Of a stretch of DNA of 64,000 nt, positions 46,207 to 55,015 are shown piece after piece. The first letter of the stretch is position 1. Each line of letters begins with the position of its first letter. Made by a program: the position numbers and the translations under genes. This DNA comes from Shouchella patagoniensis (lineage in GTDB: Bacteria; Bacillota; Bacilli; Bacillales; Bacillaceae_D). The notes beneath the pieces were generated by a model that saw nothing but the letters and a program-made list of their open reading frames with translations, was not told the DNA's origin and did no database searches. The stretch covers positions 4,217,938 through 4,281,937 of the forward strand of contig NZ_KV917377.1 in assembly GCF_002019705.1 (NCBI RefSeq). Reading direction: 5' to 3'.

Positions 46207-46770
46207 TTACAGTAGTGCCAACAAATTACGATTTGTCATTTGTAGAATTGGCTCAATGTGCGTGCTTAGTCCATACGTATACTTGGGTGTTGAACCTGTC
46301 ATTAGTGTTTTCTTCACCAAATCTTCTGCATGAAGTTCGCTGAGTCGTGTTGAGAGAATACGCGGCGTTGCCGTTTGCAACAATTGACGTATAGCATTAA
46401 ATTCATTGTAGTGAAAGTGGAGGGCGATTAACACTGGCCAATTCCACGCTTTCGCAGCAAGGAACCCATGGCTCATCTGATGTTCAGAATGTGAGATGAC
46501 AAGGGCAGCTTCTTTCATGAAGCGTCCTTTCTCGGTAAGTTGGTATTCAGGAAGCAATGGATGGTTTCGCTCAAAAGGAGATAAGTGGTGAACAAGCCCT
46601 GATTCTGTCATCATTTTTAAATTGCTGCTGAGCCTAGAGGGCGCGATCTGCAAGTTGTTTTTTAACGGGGTGAATCTGCCCCCAGATTCATCTAATGACA
46701 GTAGTATGGGAATGGTCCATCTTCCAGAGAGTTCTTTCGTGATGTGAACGATTTGAGCGACTTGTTCCAT
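46207..46770 (-). CDS. tandem HxlR-type winged-helix regulator
   Basis: A 187-residue protein containing two HxlR-like wHTH units. The first spans about residues 10-90 (LSGRWTIPILLSLDESGGRF, PSRLSSNLKMMTESGLV) and the second about 105-180 (AKAWNWPVLIALHFHYNEFN, PRILSTRLSELHAEDLV). Most HxlR proteins have one unit and dimerise, so this is a fused dimer. Its ATG overlaps the stop of the upstream VOC gene (TAATG), suggesting that it regulates that enzyme in response to its substrate. Confidence 0.8.
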   Translation of the reverse strand: MEQVAQIVHITKELSGRWTIPILLSLDESGGRFTPLKNNLQIAPSRLSSNLKMMTESGLVHHLSPFERNHPLLPEYQLTEKGRFMKEAALVISHSEHQMSHGFLAAKAWNWPVLIALHFHYNEFNAIRQLLQTATPRILSTRLSELHAEDLVKKTLMTGSTPKYTYGLSTHIEPILQMTNRNLLALL

Positions 46771-47132
46771 TACGACACCATAAGTGTTTGGGATAATTCC
46801 AGATTATGTCCGTCTGGATCTTTAAACGAAATCAGCTTCACATAACCAGGAATCGTAGAAACGTCTCCGTTAAATGTAATTCCCTTTCTCTTTAGTTCTT
46901 TGACGGCATCCTCTATGTCCTCTACTTCGAAAACTGCCGCTGCTGTGGAAGAAACGATTTCTTCGGCTTCAGAGAATCCAATAAAGCAATCTTTTGTATT
47001 GGTATGGACACTTGCCATACCACTTTCTTTGTCATAGGAGTCTAAATTAAAACCTAACTGCTCCGTATAAAACTTCAATGTGCGCTCGATATTACTGACA
47101 CTGTACCACAATGTAAATCCAGGTTTGTACAA
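46770..47132 (-). CDS. VOC family protein, 120 aa
   Basis: A single-chain glyoxalase-fold protein (FTLWYSVSNIERTLKFYTEQ, FEVEDIEDAVKELKRKG, FKDPDGHNLELSQ) with the C-terminal Glu metal ligand; the usual first His is replaced by Trp/Tyr (FTLWYS), so the metal site is incomplete. Probably a binding or resistance protein rather than a glyoxalase. It is first in an operon with the tandem HxlR regulator. RBS AAAGGGGTGTT. Confidence 0.8.
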   Translation of the reverse strand: MYKPGFTLWYSVSNIERTLKFYTEQLGFNLDSYDKESGMASVHTNTKDCFIGFSEAEEIVSSTAAAVFEVEDIEDAVKELKRKGITFNGDVSTIPGYVKLISFKDPDGHNLELSQTLMVS

Positions 47133-47346
47133 ACAGAAACACCCCTTTAAATTAATTATTTGATACCGAAATTATACCGAGTATATAATAGAGAGTCAAT
47201 AATTGATTTTTCAAATAATGAGGAAGATGATTAGGAAAGGATAGAGAATGTTGAATCGTTTAATTTACCCTTTAAATGTAAAGCTACCCATTAGGAGAAG
47301 TTAACAAGGGTAGCTTCATTCATCACTTATGAGGTTGAAGGGAGGG

Positions 47347-47910
47347 TTAAGTTAGGGTGTTGTCATTGAATTGAGCAGAGAAACGCTCTTCGATATAGTT
47401 TTTTGCCCATTTGCACCAATTCAAGTACATCTCGGAATAACGGATTCCATATTCAACCGTAAAAATTGTTCCGATATGTTGTTTTGTATCGCTTTGTTTA
47501 AACTGGTCTTTCCAATGGGTTGTCATCTGTAAAATGGTTTCTTCTCGCTCGATTACCTCAGTTAACAATTGCGTGATCTCTTTAATCGTTAAGACGTGAA
47601 AGGCAGACGTTTTAATTAAAAATTCATCTTTAATTTTTGCGGGTTTTAAAGGTTGTCCAATGACCCAATCAACAAGTTCTTTTCTTCCATTATCCGTTAG
47701 TGTATAAATTTTTTTATTTGGTGAAGTATCTTGAATGATTAATTCATGTTGAATCAAGTCTTCATTTTCCATTTTATGCAACTCTGTATAGACTTGGCTA
47801 TGAGTCGAATTCCAGAAATAAATCATTTGTTCTTTAAAAATCCGAACAACATCATATCCCGTTACTGGTTTTTTGGAAATGATGCCTAATAAAGCGTAGC
47901 GTAAGCTCAT
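47347..47910 (-). CDS. PadR-family transcriptional regulator
   Basis: Start taken at ATG 47910 (MSLRYALLGIISKKPVTGYD), the usual PadR beginning, with GGATTGAG 9 bases upstream; 47943 would add 11 residues. The N-terminal winged helix (QVYTELHKMENEDLIQHELI, KKIYTLTDNGRKEL) is followed by a Vir-type C-terminal helical dimerisation domain. It is divergent from the YisL-like/hydrolase/ctaA genes, with CATATG-rich palindromes in between, so it probably represses them or itself. Confidence 0.87.
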   Translation of the reverse strand: MSLRYALLGIISKKPVTGYDVVRIFKEQMIYFWNSTHSQVYTELHKMENEDLIQHELIIQDTSPNKKIYTLTDNGRKELVDWVIGQPLKPAKIKDEFLIKTSAFHVLTIKEITQLLTEVIEREETILQMTTHWKDQFKQSDTKQHIGTIFTVEYGIRYSEMYLNWCKWAKNYIEERFSAQFNDNTLT

Positions 47911-48009
47911 AAAAAACCACTCAATCCTTTGAAATTTGTCCATATGTTGAAATTATAGCACATCATCTTGACGTTACGAACGATAGGTGAGTTAATATAA
48001 CTATAATAA

Positions 48010-48031
48010 CATATGTTGATTTAGACATATG
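48010..48031. promoter_or_regulatory. PadR operator candidate
   Basis: CATATG-TTGATTTAGA-CATATG repeat just upstream of the divergent gene, with a further CATATG at 47941 near the padR start. PadR proteins bind ATGT/ACAT-type palindromes. Confidence 0.5.
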
Positions 48032-48046
48032 AAAAGGGGGAGGACA

Positions 48047-48376
48047 ATGTATGACATTCTTTATCAAGTTCATATAGGGACTTGGGCACTATTACTGATT
48101 ATTATTGTTTTAACGCTATTTTTCAAGAAAATGATCTTAAACATCATCTTTCGTATCATATCGGTCGTTATGCTCGGTTCAGGAATTGGTTTAGCGGTTT
48201 ATTTATCGTTTCCGTTTGTTTTCATATTGAAATTAGTTATCGCTATTTTATTAATTGGTACAACGGAAATGATGATTAAAAAAGAAAATCCTAGAAAAGC
48301 GATTGTTCATCAAATACTAATAGGAGTTATGTTCCTTATCCTTTGTTTAATTGGATTTGGGGTCATTCGGTTTTAA
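48047..48376 (+). CDS. YisL/DUF1516-like four-helix membrane protein
   Basis: Start chosen at ATG 48047 after AAGGGGGAGG. The 109-residue protein has four membrane helices and the opening YDILYQVHIGTWALLLIII, typical of the UPF0344 group (function unknown). It is the first of three closely spaced genes, followed after 3 bases by the hydrolase gene. Confidence 0.78.
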   Translation: MYDILYQVHIGTWALLLIIIVLTLFFKKMILNIIFRIISVVMLGSGIGLAVYLSFPFVFILKLVIAILLIGTTEMMIKKENPRKAIVHQILIGVMFLILCLIGFGVIRF

Positions 48377-48379
48377 TTT

Positions 48380-49126
48380 ATGATAAAAAAGATAGTTAAT
48401 AAAAAAACGCTGCTTATCCTCGGCTGTATTGTTTTGATCTGTTTATTGTCCTTTTTTGTTTGGACACAATTTACCTATAAGCTAATTGACGATCCAACGA
48501 TTGTATTGGATGAAGAGGTTCAATTGGAGAACGATTGGCTCGTCTACACGGTTGATGATGCGACAACAGGACTGATTTTGTATCCAGGGGCAAAAGTGTT
48601 ACCAGAGGCGTATGCCTATTTGGCGCAAGAAGTTTCAAAACAAGGGATCTCCGTTGCGATTCCGACTGTTACATTGAATTTACCAATCGTTGATCAATCG
48701 AAGGCAGCTGAATTCATAGAACGCAATGACGAAATGGAATGGTTCATCGGTGGACATTCAATGGGGGGAGCGGCAGCAGCGATGTATGCCGATCAACATT
48801 TGGATAAAGTGAATGGACTCATTTTGCTAGGGGCCTATGCGGCAGACAATGATGATCTAAAAAACTCCGATCTACCTGTGCTATCCATAAGTGGGTCAGA
48901 AGATGGATTAAGTACTCCTGAAAAAGTCGAAAACATGAGCGATTATTTGCCTAACACAACCGAATTCGTTGAAATTGACGGTGGGAATCATGCGTATTTC
49001 GGTGTTTATGGAAGTCAATCAGGGGACAATGAGGCTGAAATCACAGTGGGTGAACAACAATCGATTATCGTAAAAACCATGGTTGACTGGATAAAACAAC
49101 ATCAAACAGGCAGTGAAAAACCATGA
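48380..49126 (+). CDS. membrane-anchored alpha/beta hydrolase
   Basis: A 248-residue protein with one N-terminal membrane helix (about 10-30), then a dienelactone-hydrolase-like fold. The nucleophile elbow is GGHSMGG (Ser about 132), the acid Asp is probably in SGSEDGLST, and the catalytic His in DGGNHAYFG. It probably acts as a surface esterase or lipase-like enzyme. Gene ends overlap: ATGA with ctaA downstream. Confidence 0.85.
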   Translation: MIKKIVNKKTLLILGCIVLICLLSFFVWTQFTYKLIDDPTIVLDEEVQLENDWLVYTVDDATTGLILYPGAKVLPEAYAYLAQEVSKQGISVAIPTVTLNLPIVDQSKAAEFIERNDEMEWFIGGHSMGGAAAAMYADQHLDKVNGLILLGAYAADNDDLKNSDLPVLSISGSEDGLSTPEKVENMSDYLPNTTEFVEIDGGNHAYFGVYGSQSGDNEAEITVGEQQSIIVKTMVDWIKQHQTGSEKP

Positions 49127-50010
49127 GGAAATTAAGGATTTTTTCGATTGTCACTACAGTTGTGGTATTGTTTGTTCTCTTACAAGGATCAATTGTCACG
49201 AAGACTGGTTCTGGGCAAGGGTGTGGGACGACCTGGCCTCTCTGCTTTGGAGATGTCATCCCGCTAAACCCTACACTAGAAACAATCATTGAATTTACAC
49301 ATCGTCTTATTTCCAGTGTTGCAGGAATGATGGTGTTGATCTTATCATTTTGGTCTTGGCGTAAACTAAAGGATATAAAAGAAATCAAATTTTTTGCGAT
49401 TTTAGCTACAGCGGCCATTATCATTCAAGGCTTAATGGGGGCTGGTCAAGTCGTTTATGGTCAACCTCCGTTAATTATGGCCCTTCATTTTGGTTTTTCA
49501 GCTATTTCACTTGCGGCTGTTTTTACGATCACGCTTTTCACATTTGAAAAAAAAGAAAGACCTTTAAAAGCGACCGTCGGGAAAGCCTTTTATCGATTCA
49601 TTGTCGCGATAACAATTTATGCCTATGCGGTTATTTATACTGGAGCATTTGTAAAACATATGGGAGCCGCGACAGTTTGTACAGGCTTTCCAATGTGCAA
49701 TGGAGAACTTGTTTTGTTTAGCGAAGGAATGATTGTATTTGCCCAGATGTTCCACCGATTATCAGGCATGCTTTTAGCACTTCTCATTGTCGTATTATTC
49801 ATATGGATTGTTAAAATGTATAGAAGTCAGCGGTTTTTGTGGTGGATCGGATGGTTTTGCTTGTCACTCGTGGTGATTCAATTTTTGAGTGGCATCAGTA
49901 TGGTTTTAACGTATAATCAACATTTAACAATTGGCATCATTCACGCATTAACGATCTCGATTCTTTTCTCCGTGTTAACTTACACCATTGTTGTGACGAG
50001 AAGAAAATAG
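49123..50010 (+). CDS. ctaA: haem A synthase (CtaA/COX15)
   Basis: A 295-residue, eight-helix membrane monooxygenase converting haem O to haem A for cytochrome aa3. Haem-ligand histidines lie in FTHRLISS, MALHFGFS, MFHRLSGM and GIIHALTI. The extracellular Cys pair is in GCGTTWPLC, and a second pair in CTGFPMC. It is not next to ctaB or cta oxidase genes but at the end of a YisL-like/hydrolase operon, so it may be a duplicate or relocated copy. Confidence 0.9.
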   Translation: MRKLRIFSIVTTVVVLFVLLQGSIVTKTGSGQGCGTTWPLCFGDVIPLNPTLETIIEFTHRLISSVAGMMVLILSFWSWRKLKDIKEIKFFAILATAAIIIQGLMGAGQVVYGQPPLIMALHFGFSAISLAAVFTITLFTFEKKERPLKATVGKAFYRFIVAITIYAYAVIYTGAFVKHMGAATVCTGFPMCNGELVLFSEGMIVFAQMFHRLSGMLLALLIVVLFIWIVKMYRSQRFLWWIGWFCLSLVVIQFLSGISMVLTYNQHLTIGIIHALTISILFSVLTYTIVVTRRK

Positions 50011-50041
50011 AAACGAAGTAGGAGCATGACTTCTAGAGTAT

Positions 50042-50082
50042 GTAAGAAAACCGATGTTCTTTAGAACACCGGTTTTTCTTAC
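50042..50082 (+). terminator. terminator after ctaA (bidirectional)
   Basis: TAAGAAAACCG.TGTTCT / AGAACACCGGTTTTTCTTA stem between the convergent ctaA and SDR genes. Confidence 0.8.
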
Positions 50083-50129
50083 ATTTCACTTTCGTTTTAC
50101 CACATCGGTTCGCTTGGTAAGGGTACGAA

Positions 50130-50874
50130 CTATTGATCGTTTGTGCCTAATGTCATTCCACCATCTACAACAATTTCAGCCCCTGTACAGTAAGAACTTT
50201 CGTCAGATGCGAGAAAGGCAGCAGCTCTAGCAATATCAATCGGTTGTCCGACTCTCCCTAATGGGATGGACTGGTAAAAGGAGTGAGATGTGCGATCATC
50301 CTCCAACATTTGCGTTTCAATGCCGCCTGGATGAATCATATTAACCCGGATTCCTTTTGGTCCTAACTCAATTTCGGCTGATTTAGAAAGCGCGACAACT
50401 GCGGCTTTTGTTGACGCATACGCGGAGGAATACCGTATCGGCGCAAAAGAAGAGACTGACACATTGTTAATAATGGAGCCTTTTTGTTGCTTTTCCATTT
50501 GTGGAACAACCGCTTTTATTCCTTGAAAAACATTAAGTTGATTCACATTTATTTGTTGTTGATACTCTTCGATCGTCGTATCCATTAACGAATTGCGAAT
50601 CAACACGCCAGCGTTGTTCATTAATACATCCAATTGATTGTATTTCGCTACAAGCGATTGTACGGCTAGTTCCCACTCTCTTTCTTGCGTTACATCTAGC
50701 TTTACTGGTAGCGCATGATCCTCTCCGATTTCTAACGCCACTTGTTTAGCTTCTTCCAAGCTTCGTGCTCCGATTGCGATTTTCGCTCCAAGATGCGAGG
50801 TGTTTGGCAATTCCTTTTCCTTGGCCACGATTGGCTCCTGTAATTAAAATAACGTGATTCGTTAAGTCAGGCAT
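50130..50874 (-). pseudogene. SDR family oxidoreductase, N-terminal frameshift
   Basis: From ATG 50874 the first ~28 codons read HVILITGANRGQGKGIAKHL, the Rossmann cofactor loop. A 2-base loss near 50795 then puts the rest (LGAKIAIGARSLEEAKQVAL, NNAGVLIRNS, YASTKAAVVALSKSAE, DGGMTLG) in another frame. The catalytic Ser-Tyr-Lys region is intact. A GTG-started product from 50828 would lack the cofactor loop, so the gene is inactive unless the shift is a sequencing error. Confidence 0.78.
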
Positions 50875-51017
50875 AATGACTCCTTTGTTTTTGTCTCATT
50901 TGTGTTAAATTGGCAATAAAATCATACGTGTTTTTAATAAGTAGATGTCTCTAATTACACATAAAAGTACTCTTACTTATACATCATAACGGAAAACATA
51001 CGTAGAGGAGTGACTGA

Positions 51018-51551
51018 ATGAATCAGGCAGTTTTTTTAGATCGTGATGGTGTGATAAATGAAGTACAAACAAAACGAGTAACGTTTGTGAACAAACCTTC
51101 TGATCTTTATTTACTTGATGGTGTGAAAGAAGCGGTTCGGCTTATGAACGCTGCCGGATTTTTAGTCTTTATCGTCACAAATCAAGGCGGAGTTGGACTT
51201 GGTTACATGAAGGAGAGCATGTTGGTATCGATTCACAAGAAGATGGTCGAACAGTTCGCCTCAAGTGGCGCAACCATTGATGGGGTTGCGTATTGCCCTC
51301 ATAAACCACACGAAGGGTGTCCTTGTCGAAAACCGGAAGCACAGATGATCCAAGAATTAGCCGAGAAACATGGCATTGACTTACGTACAAGCATCATGGT
51401 TGGAGACCGTGAGCCGGACATACAAGCAGGAAAGAAGGCAGGTTGTCAAACCGTGCTAGTAAACGCCCGAGGTGAGGACGATTTTGGGGCAGACGCAGTC
51501 TTTTCAACCTTACTTGAAGCCGTTCCGTGGATTTTAAAAAAACGTAAGTGA
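51018..51551 (+). CDS. HAD-IIIA phosphatase (GmhB-like), 177 aa
   Basis: The HAD nucleophile motif is FLDRDGVINE (Asp 7/9) and motif II IVTNQGGVGLG. The zinc loop CPHKPHEGCPCRKP and motif IV MVGDREPDI follow. This matches the histidinol-phosphate/heptose-bisphosphate phosphatase group; without a heptose pathway nearby the substrate is uncertain. RBS AGAGGAGTG. Single gene. Confidence 0.87.
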   Translation: MNQAVFLDRDGVINEVQTKRVTFVNKPSDLYLLDGVKEAVRLMNAAGFLVFIVTNQGGVGLGYMKESMLVSIHKKMVEQFASSGATIDGVAYCPHKPHEGCPCRKPEAQMIQELAEKHGIDLRTSIMVGDREPDIQAGKKAGCQTVLVNARGEDDFGADAVFSTLLEAVPWILKKRK

Positions 51552-51643
51552 GAAATTGTAGTGAAAATGCGTGGAAAACAGGTAGGATGCATAATGAGAT
51601 GGCTGATCATACACACTATAAATAAAAAAAGTAAGGAGCTATT

Positions 51644-52489
51644 ATGATATACGATATGTCTTATGGCGAGGATTATAAGTCTCTCCCATTGTCTTCCATT
51701 GGTGATGGAGTGACAATCCGAATAAGCCAGGATGTTTTCTCTTATACAAACAAGTTTGTCAACGTTGTCTTTATTGGAGATCCGAAACAAAGTGAGTACA
51801 TTGTTATTGACGCAGGTGTACCAGGAGGATCAACTGATATTGTCCAGGCAGCAGAAGCGATTTACGGACATAAAAATCCGAAAGCAATCGTCTTAACACA
51901 TGGCCATTTTGATCATGTTGGGTCCATCATTGAATTGATTGATCGCTGGCAAGTCGACGTTTATGCACATTCATTCGAAATTCCCTATCTTATTGGAGAA
52001 AAAGATTATCCACAACCAGATCCATCCGTAGAGGGTGGATTGCTAGCAAAGATTTCTTCGCTCTTTCCGAATGAATCCATACAAATTCAAGGTCATGTTT
52101 TTCCATTAAATGAGGATGGAACCATTCCGTTTGTTCATGATTTTAAATGGATTCATACGCCTGGCCATTCACCTGGTCATATTTCGCTTTTTCGTGAGCG
52201 GGATAAATGTTTAATTGTCGGGGATGCGTTTACTACAGTTAGGCAAGACAAACTATATGATACGCTTATTCAGAAAGAAGAAATAAGTGGGCCGCCAAGG
52301 TATTTTACAACGGATTGGGACCAAGCACTTCGATCCATCATTGAGCTGCAAAAACTCGATCCAGACGTGGCAATAACCGGACATGGGGTACCCATCTCCG
52401 GTGAATATTTGAAGAAAAACCTAGACAAATTAGTGGAGAATTTTAATGAAGTATATAAACCTGACTATGGCAAATTTATAAATGAGTAA
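51644..52489 (+). CDS. MBL-fold metallo-hydrolase, 281 aa
   Basis: Zinc ligands are in THGHFDHVG (HxHxDH), HTPGHSPGH, VGDAFTT and a final His in TGHGVPISG, the metallo-beta-lactamase fold of the YflN/glyoxalase-II-like group. The substrate is unknown. RBS AAGGAGCTATT. Monocistronic, with a terminator downstream. Confidence 0.88.
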   Translation: MIYDMSYGEDYKSLPLSSIGDGVTIRISQDVFSYTNKFVNVVFIGDPKQSEYIVIDAGVPGGSTDIVQAAEAIYGHKNPKAIVLTHGHFDHVGSIIELIDRWQVDVYAHSFEIPYLIGEKDYPQPDPSVEGGLLAKISSLFPNESIQIQGHVFPLNEDGTIPFVHDFKWIHTPGHSPGHISLFRERDKCLIVGDAFTTVRQDKLYDTLIQKEEISGPPRYFTTDWDQALRSIIELQKLDPDVAITGHGVPISGEYLKKNLDKLVENFNEVYKPDYGKFINE

Positions 52490-52496
52490 CAGGTAG

Positions 52497-52526
52497 AAAA
52501 AAGTAGACATTCGTCTGCTTTTTTGT
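52497..52526 (+). terminator. terminator after the MBL gene
   Basis: AAAAAAGTAGACA / TGTCTGC-type stem followed by TTTTTT. Confidence 0.8.
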
Positions 52527-52614
52527 TTGCAGAGAGATGAGTGCTACGGCTAAATAACATGTTTTTGTATGATCGTTAGGGTGTGCGATAATAAAGAGAA
52601 AAGAGGTGCCGCGC

Positions 52615-52722
52615 ATGAACGGTGTTGTTACGACAGACCTTATCTTTATGCAAGTTCAAGAAGAAGAGTTAATGCAAGAAGAAATTAGGACGATTGATCG
52701 GTATATAGTAAAAAGCGATTAA
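52615..52722 (+). CDS. small acidic peptide gene, 35 aa, with own terminator
   Basis: ATG 52615 with AAGAGGTG 6-8 bases upstream. It encodes MNGVVTTDLIFMQVQEEEL and continues as an acidic helix to TAA 52722, which lies inside a strong terminator. A -10-like element (GCGATAATAAAG, about 52585) precedes it. The compact promoter-RBS-ORF-terminator arrangement suggests a real small gene. No family recognised. Confidence 0.5.
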   Translation: MNGVVTTDLIFMQVQEEELMQEEIRTIDRYIVKSD

Positions 52723-52745
52723 ACTATTTAATCGCTTTTTTTTTT
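52710..52745 (+). terminator. terminator overlapping the small-peptide stop codon
   Basis: AAAAAGCGATT / AATCGCTTTTTTTTTT; the left arm contains the final Lys-Ser-Asp codons. Confidence 0.88.
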
Positions 52746-53012
52746 ATGTTTATTTTTTGCTTAAGTGATTACGAGTTTACGAGCATATCCCTAAATGTAT
52801 ACATAAAGGATTCAATCGGACCAAAAAAGTAAGTACCATTGTCGTGTGTGAGTGAAAAGACAATTAATACTGTCGAACACATAGTGCTAAGTAAGGCAAG
52901 AGGCTTGCTTGTAGAAATGATACCCTCTGTTCTTTTTTATTTGATGGTTTTTATTCATAAATTAGCGATGTTAAAGAGTAGGTAAACAGCACCGCTAAAA
53001 CTAACGGGTTAT

Positions 53013-53076
53013 AAGGGGCAGCGTCAGGAAAATGCGGATTTACAACGCTAAGCGCATTTTCCTGACGCTGCCCCTT
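53013..53076. repeat. 64-bp near-perfect palindrome (solo IS ends or MITE-like)
   Basis: 24-base arms starting AAGGGGCAGCGTCAGGAAAA and their complement, separated by 16 bases. It interrupts the serine-recombinase frame after KSGK. Such ends fused without an interior suggest either a miniature element or an IS that lost its transposase by deletion. Confidence 0.75.
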
Positions 53077-53190
53077 TCCTGACTTTGCATCCCGATAAAT
53101 AATCTCGCAGCCGTATTCTTCTAACTCTTTAATCTGACGAGCAATATTTTGACCCTCTGTACTTACTCTGGCGTAACCTATGTATGCCAT
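53077..53190 (-). pseudogene. serine recombinase (resolvase) N-terminal remnant
   Basis: ATG 53190 with AGGAACG upstream. The frame reads MAYIGYARVSTEGQNIARQI...CEIIYRDAKSGK, the catalytic Ser motif (YARVST) of Tn3-type resolvases. The 64-bp palindrome at 53076 breaks it after about 37 residues, and the rest of the catalytic domain and the HTH are absent. Confidence 0.85.
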
Positions 53191-53374
53191 TATCGTTCCT
53201 CGTTTCAAATGTCGAATTAATGAACAACCCTAAATGAACATTTTAACCCTATATAAAATGCAACATTTTATGTGTACTCTTAGGATATACTTAAAATGAA
53301 CAAACGTAAACCTCTTTATATGTCATAAAGAGGTTTATAATATATTTATTCAAAAAATCAGTATATCAATTTTG

Positions 53375-53902
53375 TTACTTTTGATTGTTATGTAAAAAAC
53401 AAACGGCTGCAAAGAAAATCGGAGGAAAAGCTATATTATCAGTTTGAATCTCTATTTCAAACATAGGTTTTGCAAAATTTAAATTCCTCTTCCCTTTAGC
53501 TATTAGTTCACGCTCACCGGTATTTTTAAATATCTTTACTTCCCTTAAAGATGTCAATTCAGTCTTAACTTCAAATTCTCCTTGATTCGATTTAATTAGT
53601 AACATTCTACCTACAGGTTTCTCTTTTACTTCTCCAATTTCAGAACCATTCTCTTTTATCACCCACTCTGTGTTAGTCACAAAAGCCTTTACCTGATTTC
53701 TTAATATAAATTCATAATTCTTCTCTTCAGAGCTTGCCTTAACATTAGAAACAAAAGTAGATGATACGTGCCGCCCTATTTCCTCCAAAATCTTATTATT
53801 GTTAAATCGATTTAATGTACCGATGGATTCATCGTCTTGATTATTGACCCTTATTTCCTCAATGTTTGCATTATATTTGGGAAGCTCAAAGTTAATTTGC
53901 AT
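53375..53902 (-). CDS. tubby/LURP-like (scramblase-fold) protein, 175 aa
   Basis: A beta-strand-rich soluble protein (KAFVTNTEWVIKENGSEIGE, RMLLIKSNQGEFEV, EREL...NFAKPMFEIE) that resembles the bacterial tubby C-terminal-like/LURP-one beta-barrel family. The end (IAFPPIFFAAVCFLHNNQK) is a short hydrophobic helix, fitting the barrel's central helix. RBS AGGAGGG before ATG 53902. Monocistronic; function unknown. Confidence 0.6.
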   Translation of the reverse strand: MQINFELPKYNANIEEIRVNNQDDESIGTLNRFNNNKILEEIGRHVSSTFVSNVKASSEEKNYEFILRNQVKAFVTNTEWVIKENGSEIGEVKEKPVGRMLLIKSNQGEFEVKTELTSLREVKIFKNTGERELIAKGKRNLNFAKPMFEIEIQTDNIAFPPIFFAAVCFLHNNQK

Positions 53903-53976
53903 GGCAATCCCTCCTGTTTTTATTCAATGATGTTAATGAAAAGGCTATTTTTGAATTGAATTCTAAATACTATGGA

Positions 53977-54011
53977 AAAGGACAATGAAATCCATATTTC
54001 ATTGTCCTTTT
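53977..54011. terminator. hairpin between scramblase-like gene and ribokinase gene
   Basis: Perfect arms AAAAGGACAATGAAA / TTTCATTGTCCTTTT with a 5-base loop. It lies about 90 bases downstream of the minus-strand ribokinase gene and can serve as its terminator. Confidence 0.75.
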
Positions 54012-54103
54012 AGTAAGATAGGCTTTCATCACAATCTGTTTATTATTTTTTGATATTTTATTAATACGATGAAATCACATTTTTTTAGGTTATCTAGATT
54101 CAA

Positions 54104-55003
54104 TTAAACCATTGTATTATGTGTAGGAAAAGAATCACTACCACCATACTGAGAAACTGTTTTTGCACTGATTTCGGATGCAAAAATAGCGGCCTCTTCA
54201 TAGCTCTTTCCTTCATTAAGAGAAAAGACCAATGCTCCAATATATGAATCACCTGCGCCAGTTGCATCAACGGCTGTTACTTTTTTGGCTGGAACATGAA
54301 TAACGGAGGTTCCTTGCGCTACAATTGCGCCTTTTTCTCCTAGTGTTAAAATGACTGCCTTTTGAACACGTTTCAGTAAGTTTGAAGCCGCTACTTTTGC
54401 TTCATCAATTGAATCTACAGAGGCATTCTCCATATAAGCCGCTTCCGTTTCATTTACAACAAGAATGTCTACCTTCTTTAAGGAATCTTCTTTTATGGAT
54501 CGTGCGGGTGCATTGTTTAATACAATTTGACAGTTGGATGACTCGGCAATATCTATCACATATTCTACAACATGATCAGGAACTTCTTGTTGAAGCAATA
54601 GAAATTCGCAGTTTTGAATAAAGTTCTTTTGTTCATCAATGTCTGACTCGGTGAGTAAATGGTTAGCTCCCTTAAGTAAGGTACTATAATAATCTCCGTC
54701 TGGTAGAAGGTGAACAACGCCTAGCCCGGTCGTTCCTTGTCGTTTGACACCCTCATCATTAATTCCTACTGCTCTTAATGTTCCAAGAAGCGCCTCTCCA
54801 AATCGGTCTTCGCCAACTTTTCCTATCATGGCTGTAGATAAGCCTAATTTGGCACATTGTACAGCTTGGTTGGCGCCTTTTCCTCCTGGACCTTGAATTA
54901 AATCATCTGCTGTATATGTTTCACCCTTGTAAGGCAGACGATCTTGTTTTAAGACTAAATCATAATTTAAACTACCCACGACAACTACTTGTGGAAATTC
55001 CAT
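54104..55003 (-). CDS. rbsK: ribokinase (PfkB family)
   Basis: A 299-residue sugar kinase. GSLNYDLVLKQDRLPYKGET and GGKGANQAVQCAKLG form the sugar site. The anion-hole/catalytic motif is AVDATGAGDSYIGAL (Asp about 247) and LTLGEKGA is typical. The product would be a sugar 5-phosphate. It is encoded 12 bases downstream of an RpiR-type regulator and divergent from an epimerase-transporter pair. This points to a dedicated pentose or polyol pathway rather than the rbs operon. Confidence 0.88.
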   Translation of the reverse strand: MEFPQVVVVGSLNYDLVLKQDRLPYKGETYTADDLIQGPGGKGANQAVQCAKLGLSTAMIGKVGEDRFGEALLGTLRAVGINDEGVKRQGTTGLGVVHLLPDGDYYSTLLKGANHLLTESDIDEQKNFIQNCEFLLLQQEVPDHVVEYVIDIAESSNCQIVLNNAPARSIKEDSLKKVDILVVNETEAAYMENASVDSIDEAKVAASNLLKRVQKAVILTLGEKGAIVAQGTSVIHVPAKKVTAVDATGAGDSYIGALVFSLNEGKSYEEAAIFASEISAKTVSQYGGSDSFPTHNTMV

Positions 55004-55015
55004 ACGTACCCTCCA

